From Lichtheimia corymbifera B2541 (lineage: Eukaryota > Mucoromycota > Mucoromycetes > Mucorales > Lichtheimiaceae), in NCBI GenBank assembly GCA_000697475.1, contig JNEU01000472.1, forward strand, positions 1 through 40,923: a DNA stretch of 40,923 nt, written 5' to 3'. A program made the position numbers and the translations under genes. This document shows, piece by piece, positions 11,739-22,014 of the stretch. How positions within the stretch are numbered: the stretch's first letter is position 1; each line of letters starts with the position of its first letter. The notes beneath the pieces are model-generated. The model was not told where the DNA came from and made no database searches. It was given only the letters and a program-made list of their open reading frames with translations.

Positions 11739-11746
11739 TATTTAAA
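11739..11746 (+). promoter_or_regulatory. TATA-like element of the SPX transporter gene
   Basis: TATTTAAA lies 85 bases before the ATG at 11831 and is followed by the pyrimidine-rich leader common in fungal genes. Confidence 0.45.
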
Positions 11747-11830
11747 AAGAGGCTACTTTTCAGTCATCTTTCTCCCGCCCCCTTTTTACTTGGTCGCCAC
11801 AAACACCCCTTTTCTTGTTCCTTTTGCACA

Positions 11831-14251
11831 ATGAAATTTTCACATACATTGCAGTTTAATGCAGTGCCCGATTGGATTGATTATTATGTCGCGTAAGAGT
11901 CACAAACATGCAATGCATTGGCACTTTGTATTAACCCTACCAAATATTTATACATATAGCTATGATCAATTGAAAAAGCTCATCTTCCAACTTGAAAAGG
12001 AGCGTGTCGAATCAGCAGCATACCAGGAACACAATGACCCCGAACAATACAGCGGCTCATCACCCTCTGCTCAGGAGCAACAAGAAGCATTTCTCAGTGC
12101 GCTTGATGTGCAACTTGACAAGGTTGTCAACTTTTATGTGCAAAAGGAGGAAGAATTATACAATCAAATCGACATTTTGCAACGATCACTTGGTCAACAA
12201 GAAGAGCAAACACAATCAGCCATCGGCAGTCCTTTAGAAAAAATCGATTCCACTCCTCATCTCGATAAACTCCACAAGGTTACCCGCAAAATTTCATTCG
12301 AGTCACGGATATCCTCCAAAAGCGAAACCGGCATTGATGTGGATGCACTCTTTGATACACGATCACAGTTAATTCTTTTATATGTGTCCCTTTCCGAGCT
12401 CGAGTCCTACCTTGAGCTGAATCGGAGTGCCTTTGACAAGATCCTCAAAAAGTATGACAAGGTCTTGGATGGCAATCTCCGCGAAACCTACAACAAAAAG
12501 ATGGTCCGAGAAGCCCGTCCTTTTACTGGTGATAGCATGGAAGACTTGCGTGCCCATATTGAACGTTTGGAGCATGTCTATGCTGATATCTTTTGCAACG
12601 GTGATGCACGCGTGGCTGCTCGTCAAATGAAGACCCATTTACGTGATCAGGTGACCTATGATCGCAACACTGTTTGGCGCGACATGATCGGTCAAGAACG
12701 CAAAGCATTGTCAGCACATGTACAGAATCCCGCAGAACCTTCAGGTTATCGCATCCCCTATATCAATTTCGTTGTCACTCGCAGCCTTCTTCGATGCACC
12801 ATCTTTTTCCTCCTTGCTTTGGCTGCCTTTATCATCTTGCTCTGTGTCGATTGCTTTGGCAATGTTGAAGAAAACCGCTGCTTTGCCTTGTTGATTTTCG
12901 CTGCCATTCTCTGGGCTACCGAAGCCGTGCCGCTGTATTCCACATCCATGCTGATTCCATTCCTTATCGTTCCGCTCAAGATTATGCGCAATGACGATGG
13001 CTCGTTGATGACTGCTGCTGATGCTGCCAAGGATACATTTGCATCCATGTTCAGTTCTACTATCATGATGTTGCTTGGTGGTTTTGCTTTGGCTGGTGCT
13101 CTCAGCAAGTACGGTATTGCCAAGGCATTTGCATCCCATGTCCTTTCACGTGCAGGCACACGTCCTCGTTGGGTTCTTCTTGCCATCATGTTTGTTTCCG
13201 GCTTTTTGAGCATGTGGATCTCCAATGTGGCAACACCCGTCTTGTGCTTTTCACTTATCGATCCCATTATGCGCACATTACCTGATGGCTCACGCGTAGC
13301 ACCCTGCTTGCTTTTGGGTATTGCCCTTGCCAGCTGTATCGGTGGCATGACATCGCCCATCTCCTCACCACAAAATATCATCACGCTTCAGTACATGAAT
13401 CCCAATCCTGGCTGGGGTATTTGGTTTGCTGGTGCTTTGCCTATCTCCATTCTTACCCTTCTCGTTTGTTGGGGTATGCTTTTGCTTATTTATCGTCCTG
13501 ATCGTGCTCAACAACATCTCAATCGCATCAAGCCCACACGTGGCAAGATTTCTTTTGCCCAGTGCTATGTCATGTTTATTACATGTGCAACCATCGCCCT
13601 TTGGTGTGCTGAAACTGCCATGGAAGATGCTATTGGTGCCACTGGTGTTATTGCCGCTGTCCCATTGTTCATGTTTTTCGGTACCGGTATTCTCAAGAAG
13701 GATGATCTTAATGCTTTCTTGTGGAGTGTAGTGGTAAGTAACCCTGATTGCCTTGTGTATAACTTTTCATCGCGATACTCATTTCGATTCATTATCAGGT
13801 ACTTGCTCAAGGTGGTATGGCTCTTGGCAACGCAGTGACATCGTCAGGTCTCTTGGAAGATATTGCTTTGCGTATCAAGGATGGCATTCAAGATTTGGAT
13901 GCTATTGCCATTCTTGCCATTTTCGCTTTCTTGATTTTGGTGTTCTCTACTTTTGTGTCGCACACTGTTGCCGCTTTGATCATTGTTCCTATCGTCCAGC
14001 AAGTCGGTGAAGCATTGCCTGTACCTCGTCCCAATCTCCTTGTCATGGGTGCTGGTTTGGCATGCTCTGCTGGTATGGCACTTCCAGTCTCAGGTTACCC
14101 CAATATGGCTGCTGTCATGTTGGAAGATCAAGCAGGCAAGCCCTATCTTAGCTCCAAGGACTTTTTGATCGTTGGTATTCCCACCAGTGTCTTTGGTACA
14201 GTCCTTATCTTCACCCTTGGTTATGGCATTCTGTCAGGTGTTGGTTACTAA
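11831..14251 (+). CDS. SPX-domain low-affinity phosphate transporter, Pho87/Pho90/Pho91 type (762 aa, 3 exons)
   Basis: The exons are 11831-11892, 11960-13733 and 13799-14251. The start at 11831 gives MKFSHTLQFNAVPDWIDYYV, the hallmark SPX N-terminus; a later in-frame ATG would lose it. The SPX domain spans about residues 1-280, with the basic phosphate/inositol-pyrophosphate-binding stretch KILKKYDK near residue 180. About residues 300-762 form a divalent anion:sodium symporter (DASS) domain of roughly 12 hydrophobic segments, including WISNVATPVL, GMTSPISSPQN and the second-half VSGYPN motif. In yeast these proteins carry phosphate at the plasma membrane (Pho87, Pho90) or export it from the vacuole (Pho91), and SPX binding of inositol pyrophosphates tunes flux. 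NPGWGIWFAGALP and the length favour Pho91, but location is not settled by sequence. It is convergent with the Zn2Cys6 gene. Confidence 0.93.
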
Positions 14252-14548
14252 AGCAACAACATTATGATGTTTGCCACCTCTCTTTCCCTGTTCCATAGCA
14301 AAGAAAAACATATTCCCCCCCACACACTTGTATTATAGTTGTAAAGCATGCCCATTTCTTATTTGCATAATACCGAATAATATTTATACATAAAGAATCC
14401 ATTTGTGTTGTGCATAGAAATTCAAGTAACCATGTCACTTTTTATAAACGTATATTGTTACAAAGCAAAAAAAGACAAATTACTACTAAGGATGGATGAA
14501 TGGATGGTATATATATACAATGTACTGGAGGTAGTTGTAGTGGTCTCA

Positions 14549-16931
14549 TCATATATCGACATAGGCAGACAAATCCTGATCCACATTGGCCCATGGATTG
14601 AGAGGTGCTAATTCTTCTCGTATTTCATTTTCAAAGTCTTGTATCTTGGTTTCCAGCCGGCGATACATTGGCTCCATTTCCACGGCATCCTTTAGCATTG
14701 AAAGGTAGTCATCTATGACACTGTGTACTTGCAAGGCAAACTGCTTATCGTCATACATATAGATCTTGGCCATGCGTTTGAGAACTTCCAGAGCATCAAG
14801 CGGAATGCGTGGATCAAATAAGCATACACCACGTCGGCGTCGCAGTAAAAACTTTTGGATACGTAAGCTACATACAGCTGCACGTATAGTGATATCGAGT
14901 AGTGAATGGCGTAGATCACGGGTATCGAGGACAAGAGCACCAAACACAGTCTGGAGGTATTCTTCATCAGTGCCTTCAAATTCAATCATCTGGCGTATTC
15001 GCATCAGCTTGCCAAGTCGTCGTTGGTGCTTAAGCCTCTTTTGCTCGTCATCCGTGTCTTCGGGCGGGAGATAATTGATCTTTAAACGATGATTGACAAC
15101 AATTGTGTTGGGAAGGTGGGATCGACACATCACAAAGCATTCACCATAGATACGCATTGTCGTCAGTATTGGCACCAAGCTCGTTTGGCAATCCTTTTCC
15201 AGCATATCCATAAATACATTCTCCGGGATTGTGTCGTCAAACAATGGTGCTGAGAGCCGAAAATCGGGTTCGAGCGTTTCTTTGTACCATAGCCGCATTA
15301 CCATTTCCAATTGATGCCCGAAAACGCCAATAAAGTTCATCAAGTTTGAGCTCTGAAACGAATGGACCACCCTGTGAGCTTCATCCCTCAGCACACGCAT
15401 CATCTGGAATGCGCGTATATAGCGTTGTTCTTCTGGTGAATCACCATCCACTACTTCCAAATCGAAATGGCGTTCATGGATCCTCTTGTAGACTGACGAA
15501 TACAAGTCGGCATCTGCATCCTTATATCCTTTTTGCTTTTGTTGACTGATCATCATCATACCCGCCAAGGTGCGCACCTTTAAAACCACATTGGAGGCAC
15601 GGTGTAACAATGCAACTTCACCAGGATCTTGATCCTTGTCTTGATACACGGGTTCCAGCAAATGTCGCATGCGTTCAGCAAAATCGCTATATCGATTGCA
15701 TTCATCAAGATCGGATGCGTGCACCTTGAAAAGGGCCAAAAATGTATAACCCAAATAGACATCCAAGCTGATTTCGTCGAAGCGTTCTGAAAGTTCTTCT
15801 TTGGCTCTCTCTGCAAAGTAGGTTGCATAATCTGCGCATTGGTCGTAATCGATGATTTGAATGATATGGCGACAAGGCATCATGCAAATGACGGCACACA
15901 TGGCTAAGGCTGCTGGTGACAAATCTCGACGATCGCATTCGACAAATAATCGCATAAACGTCGGACAATGGATCGAAAGGTGCATGTAATGTTGGCAATG
16001 GGTGTATTCATATATGAGACGGCGCATCAATGCTGATATATCAACGACGTTGCTGGGTATGATTGTATGATCTCCTGTTGCTCGGCTTGTAAATGTCATT
16101 TGTTTGACAATGCCTTTGTATCTTGATTTTCCATATCGCTTCCACATTAGAATATGCAGCATCTTCGACATGGGATCAGGCTCAGTTGCTGTTGCGAATA
16201 GTGCTGGTACTTGATCCTGGAACTCGAGGGTGGTGACAATCTTTTGAAGGTTGCTGAGTAACTCGGTGTGATTATGGATCTTGGTATGGATTGATAGATT
16301 GCCGTTGCTAACTGAAAGTGTCCAATCGAGTGCTTGTCGGGTCTCATCATCCCTCTCATCATCATGATCATTCGTCCGTTGTCGTTGATCCAACAAAGAC
16401 ACTGAGTATCCCCGGTCATTTTGTGCAATGATGTTGTTGTTGTTATTGATGTATTTCAAAGGTAGATCCAATGCCATATCATTGCCGCTCAAACTGATAG
16501 GAGAAGCCATGGATCCTCCAGTCACCGTGCTGCTGCTACTCGTCAAGGGCGACTCGTGTGGCGTGGGTGTTGTTGTTGTCGACTGTGCTTGGCCCAATTG
16601 ACCAATCTCGGCTTCCATCAAGGCAATGTGGTGTCGAAGCTGGTCGATTTGCTCAATCATTTCTATTTCCTGGATATACTCCTCATCCTTGGGCGACTTT
16701 TTGATGGTATAAACGCACTTGAGTTTCAATCGTTGGCAGCTACCAAGAACATGAGTCTATGGATTCAAGGCTTGAGCAGGCTTAGCTTACCGTTCACAGG
16801 GAGTCTCGCCTGTGCACCGACGTTTATGTTCACGGCATTCTATAATATATACCAAATTGAATGAATAAATGATATGCTTATTATAAGAAGATAATATCCA
16901 TCATACCGTTACAAGGGACTCGCTTGCTCAT
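14549..16931 (-). CDS. Zn(II)2Cys6 fungal transcription factor (754 aa, 3 exons)
   Basis: The two short first exons, 16931-16907 and 16839-16791, together with 16739-14549, restore a complete binuclear zinc cluster. Cysteines at residues 7, 10, 17, 23, 26 and 33 fit CX2CX6CX5CX2CX6C, with the basic REHKRR between them, so the cluster spans three exons. A predicted coiled-coil at about 45-70 would give dimers. A Ser/Thr-rich linker follows, and then a helical region from about residue 230 that resembles the fungal-specific regulatory domain (LMRRLIYEYTHCQHYMHLSI and onward). Such factors bind CGG triplets and control metabolic genes; the targets here are unknown. It diverges from the small gene at 17473, sharing a 541-base promoter, and converges on the phosphate transporter. 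Confidence 0.92.
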
Positions 16932-17472
16932 CAAAAAGAAGTGGGGGCGGTTGTATGCACTGCAGAAAGAGAAGCACAATCCCGCAGTATGTCTTTTTGT
17001 GCTACGTTAAATTCAATTGCGCGGGATACCGGATCGGGTTTCAGCTATGAGTCAAATGTCATTATCAGATTAAAAGATACCCTTTCAACATGTCTTTTTG
17101 TCCATGTGCTACTAACCTGTGCATGAGGATGTTTCGAAAGGAGTATTCATTCATATTGATATCAGATGGCGTGGAACACAGAGCAGAAATCAGGTCCTTT
17201 TCACGACGAAAACGGGGCCAAAAGTCGATACATGCAATTAGGGATGGGATAGTTGTTTTCTTCAATGCTCACTCGACATGATAGAAAGGGGGTGACAATG
17301 ATATAAAGATGATAAGGTGTAAGGAAAAGAAAAGGATGGTGGATGATGCGGGACGATGGCATTTAAAGCAGACATCCTCCTTTGGCGGAAGTGGCTTGTG
17401 GAAAAGAGTTGCCCTAGTTTCCTAACCGCCCACTTTAGAAGCTGCTCTTCCAGCGACAAACACGTACACAAG
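16932..17472. promoter_or_regulatory. shared divergent promoter region
   Basis: This 541-base spacer separates the starts of the Zn2Cys6 gene (minus) and the 68-residue gene (plus). No gene is seen inside it, and I see no single strong TATA box. Confidence 0.4.
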
Positions 17473-17679
17473 ATGGACAACAAGCCAAAAGCATTACCTT
17501 TGAACTTAAAGATCGAATCCAACAAAGACATCTCTGTGAGTTCGGCAGCCTCATTCCTTGACAAATTTCTTCATGAAGGTGTTGCGATCCATGCAGCCAA
17601 CAATACCATTGCCGCTCAACTCCATCAGCTCCACCAAGGTCTCAAGGAAGAAAAGAAACGAGTACGCAAAGAAACATAG
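17473..17679 (+). CDS. small helical protein of unknown function (68 aa)
   Basis: A single-exon frame starts at 17473 in a good context (cacaagATGG) and encodes 68 residues. I do not recognise it. It has a Lys-rich N-terminus, a helix SSAASFLDKFLHEG, then TIAAQLHQLHQGLKEEKKRV, a short amphipathic heptad region ending in a basic tail. A frame extension to an upstream ATG at 17356 is possible but crosses sequence that looks like a 5' leader. The size and composition suggest a small adaptor or assembly factor, which is inference only. Confidence 0.5.
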   Translation: MDNKPKALPLNLKIESNKDISVSSAASFLDKFLHEGVAIHAANNTIAAQLHQLHQGLKEEKKRVRKET

Positions 17680-17916
17680 ACATTTTACATTACAGCATTG
17701 TTCATCCCACCTCTCCCTCCTTGTATCATATTATCAACGTTCATTTACATAATCAACAATAACACGCATCCTTCTTTTTTCTACTCAATGACGCCCGGAT
17801 AAAAAAAACGTTTCATATGTTGGGAAATGGCTTTCATAAAGCACAAAAGAGTTTTTTATTCACAAGATGTGGTTGTTGTGGTTGTGGTTGATGATATGAT
17901 CAGATGGGCGTTACGC

Positions 17917-18141
17917 TTATTTGGATCTAGCTCTCATCTTTTTTCTCTTGGCCTTGAGACGTCTTTGTCTCTGTAGAAACAAAAACAGACGTTGTTGGTA
18001 AACCATGCCACATGAATCGATCATCGTGTACAAAAACTTACTTTTTTTCTCCATTTGCCTCTCACTATAGAGTCATAACAAAGAATGTCTGTATTTAGAT
18101 CACCATCATCCAATATCCGTGTATTTTATAACACACTTACT
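17917..18141 (-). CDS. RPL41: 60S ribosomal protein eL41 (25 aa), start codon split by an intron
   Basis: The smallest ribosomal protein is encoded by three coding exons: one base at 18141, then 18064-18042, then 17970-17917. The product has 25 residues including the near-universal KWRKKR and KKMRARSK segments, exactly the family length. Both introns are GT-AG (gtaagt donors; tatag and tacag acceptors). The A of the initiator ATG is the last base of the upstream leader exon and TG begins the next exon, so no contiguous ATG for this protein exists in the DNA. Any other splicing choice breaks the frame. eL41 sits at the subunit interface of the ribosome. The gene is too short for routine gene callers. 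Confidence 0.93.
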
Positions 18142-18491
18142 CTTGGTAAATTTAGGGAGAAGAGATGTGGAAACCGTGTCATGGGTTTGCGAAGCCGCAA
18201 AAAAGAGAGAAACCAATCGAGTGTGACGCAACTTGCAAGTTGTGCTACTCCCAATTAGGTAATGACGGTTTGAGACCAAGTCCTCCCTTCTACAAGGAGT
18301 CGTCGTCGTCGTATTCATTCTTTTGCTAGGCATATAATAATATTCCTCAAGACCATATGTAATGGAGCAAAGTTATTTATTAAACCTCTCTTTGATCTAC
18401 TACTATTACTGCTGCTGCATGTTTAGCGTATCCACGTGGGAAAAGGGGATCAGCACGCATTTTATACTTTTAATGCATTATACTGAAGCAA

Positions 18492-18509
18492 AGAGAGAGA
18501 GAGAGAGAG
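18492..18509. repeat. AG dinucleotide microsatellite
   Basis: Nine AG units run from 18492 to 18509 in the RPL41/isocitrate lyase intergenic region. Confidence 0.9.
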
Positions 18510-19503
18510 GGAAGGTAGGGGGAGGGATGATCCCGGGGAAAACGTAGCCTGAAGGTTTTTAAGGGTTCAGCATTTATGTTTACGCGAAAAATAAAAAAAA
18601 GGATGGACCATGTGAAGATCATACAGATGATGATGCAAAATGAATAAACGGAGCAAGAATTATGTCCTTGAGATCACTGTTATTGGACACATGCAATTTG
18701 GGTGACACTCGACTTGAACATGGCCCGTCCAAGAGAGAGAGAGCAAAACGAGATAAGAAAAGATGACGTTTTGACCAGCGTGGAAAAAGGAAGGTGGAGC
18801 ATTTCCGGGATCCGACCGCTTATCTCCAATTGGCCCATTGCTCATGTTTTGTCTTATCAAAGAATCACCACAAGCTTCCCAAGTAGGCAACGCAAAGTCG
18901 CACCAACAAAGGTTGAAAGCGGAATCTGACGGCAGCTTTGCATGGGAAATCACACATTGCCCACAGTAGGCCAAAGAGGGGCTTCTCTTCCTCGGAATCA
19001 ACGTAACATGGCCCCTCCTCCCCTTCCTCGTTCAAAAGGCTTTGCCCGTCTTCTCCCGCAAAAGGCACCTGGTTAGCATATGCTATGCATGAACACAGAC
19101 TTTACCTCGTTGAAGGAAACATTGATTGCTTAATTTGATCTATGCATAATTGCATAATGGAAGGAAACGGGATTAAAATGTTGTCAGAATGTGTCAGCAA
19201 ATTGTGAATCATTATTGATCGAATCAAGGTGATGGATGAATCGCTCTCTCATTCTCACTCTCTGACTCTCAGTAAGCATGAAAGCGGGAAGGGGCCAGAA
19301 AAGGGCCATGTAATTTGTAAAGGTAATCTTTTGCCGCCCCGCACTATTCTCCACCATACACACAAGGAACATTTAGGCGGTCTTCCCCCTCCAATGCCGA
19401 TGACAAACGCCAGCCAGTGCTTGCTTGCTTTCACGTGTAGGTTTCACATGCAGTCTCATGACCTGCATTCACATCATGTCTTTCTCCACATCTGTGTCAA
19501 TCC

Positions 19504-19511
19504 TATATAAA
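19504..19511 (+). promoter_or_regulatory. TATA box of isocitrate lyase
   Basis: TATATAAA lies 65 bases before the start codon of isocitrate lyase and is followed by a pyrimidine-rich leader. Confidence 0.6.
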
Positions 19512-19575
19512 GACTTGACTTTTGCATTGTTTCGACTTTTCATCACTACTTTTTATTTCTTTTTTCCATCCTACA

Positions 19576-21505
19576 ATGTCCTACGATCAAGAAGAACTCG
19601 CTTTCCGCCAAGAGGTATGTACTAACTACTTTACAATGCTAGCTAAGAACTCATTGATATATTTGCATAGGTTGAAGCTGTTAAGCAATGGTGGGCCTCC
19701 GACCGTTTCAAGCTTGTCAAGCGTCCTTATACCGCTGAACAAATCGTTTCCAAGCGTGGTACTCTCCCTACTGAATATCGTTCCAATGCTCAAGCCAAAA
19801 AGTTGTGGAAGTTGCTTCAACATAACAAAAAGACTGGCGAAACCACCCACACCTTTGGTGCTCTTGATCCCGTCCAAGTCACTCAAATGGCCAGTGCTGG
19901 TATTGAGACTGTGTAAGTTGGAATGATGTATAGCCATGATAAGCAAAGGAAGTGAATCTCATATCTATATATCATTGTAGCTACGTGAGTGGTTGGCAAT
20001 GTTCCTCGACCGCTTCCACCAGCAACGAACCTGGACCTGATCTTGCCGATTATCCCATGGACACTGTTCCCAACAAGGTTGAGCATCTTTTCTTTGCCCA
20101 ACTTTTCCATGATCGTAAGCAACGTGAAGCTCGTCTTGCCATGACTCCTGAAGAACGTGCCAAGACTCCCAAGATTGATTATCTTCGTCCCATTGTCGCT
20201 GATGCTGATACTGGTCATGGTGGTGTTACCGCTGTCATGAAGTTGGCCAAGATGTTTGTTGAACGTGGTGCTGCTGGTATTCACAGTAAGTATAGATCGC
20301 ATTCCTCCCCTCCGTTCGCATATGGCTAATGATGATGATTGTTGTTGTAGTTGAGGATCAATCTCCTGCTAACAAAAAGTGTGGTCACATGGCTGGCAAG
20401 GTCTTGGTGCCTACGAGCGAGCATATCAATCGTCTTGTTGCCATTCGTGTGCAATATGATATTATGGGTGTTGAGAACTTGGTGGTGGCTCGTTCTGATG
20501 CTGAAGCTGCTACTTTGATCACCAGCAACATTGATCCTCGCGACCACGAATTCGTTGTTGGTGCTACCAACCCCAACTTGGCTCCTTTGGCATCCGTGAT
20601 GGCTGAAGCTGAACTTGCTGGCAAGACTGGTGATGCTTTGCAAGCTGTTGAAGATGAATGGATTGCCAAGGCTGGTTTGAAGCGTTATGGCACTGCTGTT
20701 GCTGATGAACTTCGCAAGTCTGGCCGTGCTCAACAAGCTGATGAGTTCTTGAGCAAGATCCACTACAAGTCCAATGCTGAAGCTCGTGCTATTGCCAAGT
20801 CGTATGGCGTTGAGATCTTTTGGGATTGGGATACTCCTCGTGTCCGTGAAGGCCATTACCGCTATGAGGGTGGTACTGAGGCTGCTACTTCCCGTGCCAT
20901 CGCTTATGCTCCTTATGCTGATATGCTTTGGATGGAAACCAAAAAGCCCATCCTCGCTCAAGCCGAGCAATTCTCTCGTGGTGTCTTGGCTGCTTCTCCT
21001 CAATCCTTGCTCTGCTACAACTTGTCGCCTTCCTTCAACTGGTATGTGTGTGTATGCATGCTATCAAGTCGACATGGTAAACTCAACATTGTTATAATAT
21101 AGGGATGCTGCTGGTTTGAGTGACGAAGACATGCGTGCATTCGTATGGCAATTGGGCAAGCTTGGCTTTGTCTGGCAATTCATTACGCTTGGTGGTCTCC
21201 ATGCCAACGCTTTGGCTACTGGTAAGTTTGGAATGGGGGGGGGTGGAGGAAACAATGTGCATCGATCACGTGCTGAATAATGGTTCATTTTAGCCTCCTT
21301 TGCACGTGCTTACAAGAAGGATGGCATGTATGGCTATGTCAACAATGTCCAACGTCAAGAACGTGCCCAAAATGTCGATGTGCTCCAACATCAAAAGTGG
21401 TCTGGTGCCAACTATGTTGACAATGTCATGAAGATCGTCACTGGTGGTGTTGCTGCTACTGCTGCCATGGGCAAGGGCGTTACTGAAGACCAATTCAAGA
21501 ACTAA
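19576..21505 (+). CDS. isocitrate lyase (535 aa, 6 exons)
   Basis: This enzyme cleaves isocitrate to succinate and glyoxylate in the glyoxylate shunt, needed for growth on acetate and fatty acids. The exons are 19576-19614, 19671-19912, 19981-20285, 20351-21041, 21103-21221 and 21294-21505, all GT-AG and in phase. The catalytic signature KKCGH falls at residues 204-208 with the active-site Cys at 206, preceded by the metal-binding region [15 protein letters not shown]. The length is normal for fungal enzymes. The C-terminus ends in EDQFKN and has no SKL-like peroxisomal signal, as in the cytosolic yeast enzyme. Codon use is strongly biased (GCT, GGT, AAG), which suggests high expression. It converges on the DEF1-like gene. 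Confidence 0.97.
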
Positions 21506-22014
21506 GAACCTCCAATTTATCACTTTTATCAGCACCACCACCTATCACATTTAAAAAAACCAACCCTCTTCGCATCCTATTATTCTTATACGCACACCCT
21601 TGTCATCTTTCTCCTCCTTCTTCATAATACCTGTCATTGTATCATACATCCGAATTGATTTTGTGTATTCAAAAAGAACAACTGTCTTTTGTCACAATGC
21701 AGCCATTGTCTTGTTGTTGGTAGATTCATTCACTTTTTGCACAACGTCGTGTATGTGATAACTATCACACTTATCTAAGCTACATTGAAACACGCACACA
21801 CTTTTGATGAGAAGGATGATCCACATTTAATCATTCCAAAAAAGAAACTGAGCAAAACTATGAGCAATGATGACGTTACAAAAGACAATCAACAAATGAA
21901 GAGATCAAGAAGGAAAAAAAAACATGAGAAAATGGGAGGTAGAGGGGGTGGGGGATGAAAGAGAGAGAGAGAGGCAAACATTAAATACACAAAAGGCGAG
22001 ATCTCTTTGTTTCG
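21506..22014. other. convergent 3' region between isocitrate lyase and the DEF1-like gene
   Basis: About 510 bases, AT-rich with T-rich and A-rich stretches suited to polyadenylation on both strands. A short GA run lies at 21959-21972. No gene is seen. Confidence 0.5.

Larger units (their letters stand above)
10521..11830. other. 1.3 kb intergenic region upstream of the phosphate transporter
   Basis: No gene is supported. The right half is the likely promoter of the SPX transporter, with CACGTG at 11365-11370 and 11594-11599 and a TATTTAAA element at 11739-11746, about 85 bases before the ATG. Confidence 0.5.
18142..19575. promoter_or_regulatory. 1.4 kb divergent promoter region between RPL41 and isocitrate lyase
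   Basis: No coding gene is supported; a 113-codon minus-strand frame at 18660-19001 has no domain. The region contains a CCACGTGGG E-box at 18432-18440, an AG dinucleotide run at 18492-18509, a GCGGGG-type element (in ccgccccgc near 19335) of the kind bound by CreA/Mig1 repressors, and a TATATAAA box at 19504-19511. Glucose repression of isocitrate lyase is well known in fungi; use of these particular sites is inferred. Confidence 0.45.

Noticed and set aside
11859..11892. Later ATG as the start of the SPX transporter
   Set aside because: The ATG at 11831 in another frame, spliced at 11893, gives the conserved SPX N-terminus; the continuous frame from 11859 reads through the intron.
12758..13384. 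208-codon minus-strand open frame
   Set aside because: It lies wholly inside the transmembrane region of the phosphate transporter and is a reverse-strand shadow of its codon bias.
18660..19001. 113-codon minus-strand frame in the RPL41/isocitrate lyase spacer
   Set aside because: Composition is rich in Cys, Ser and Trp, no known motif is present, and it overlaps an expected promoter.
20326..21003. 225-codon minus-strand open frame
   Set aside because: Antisense shadow of isocitrate lyase exon 4, whose identity is certain.
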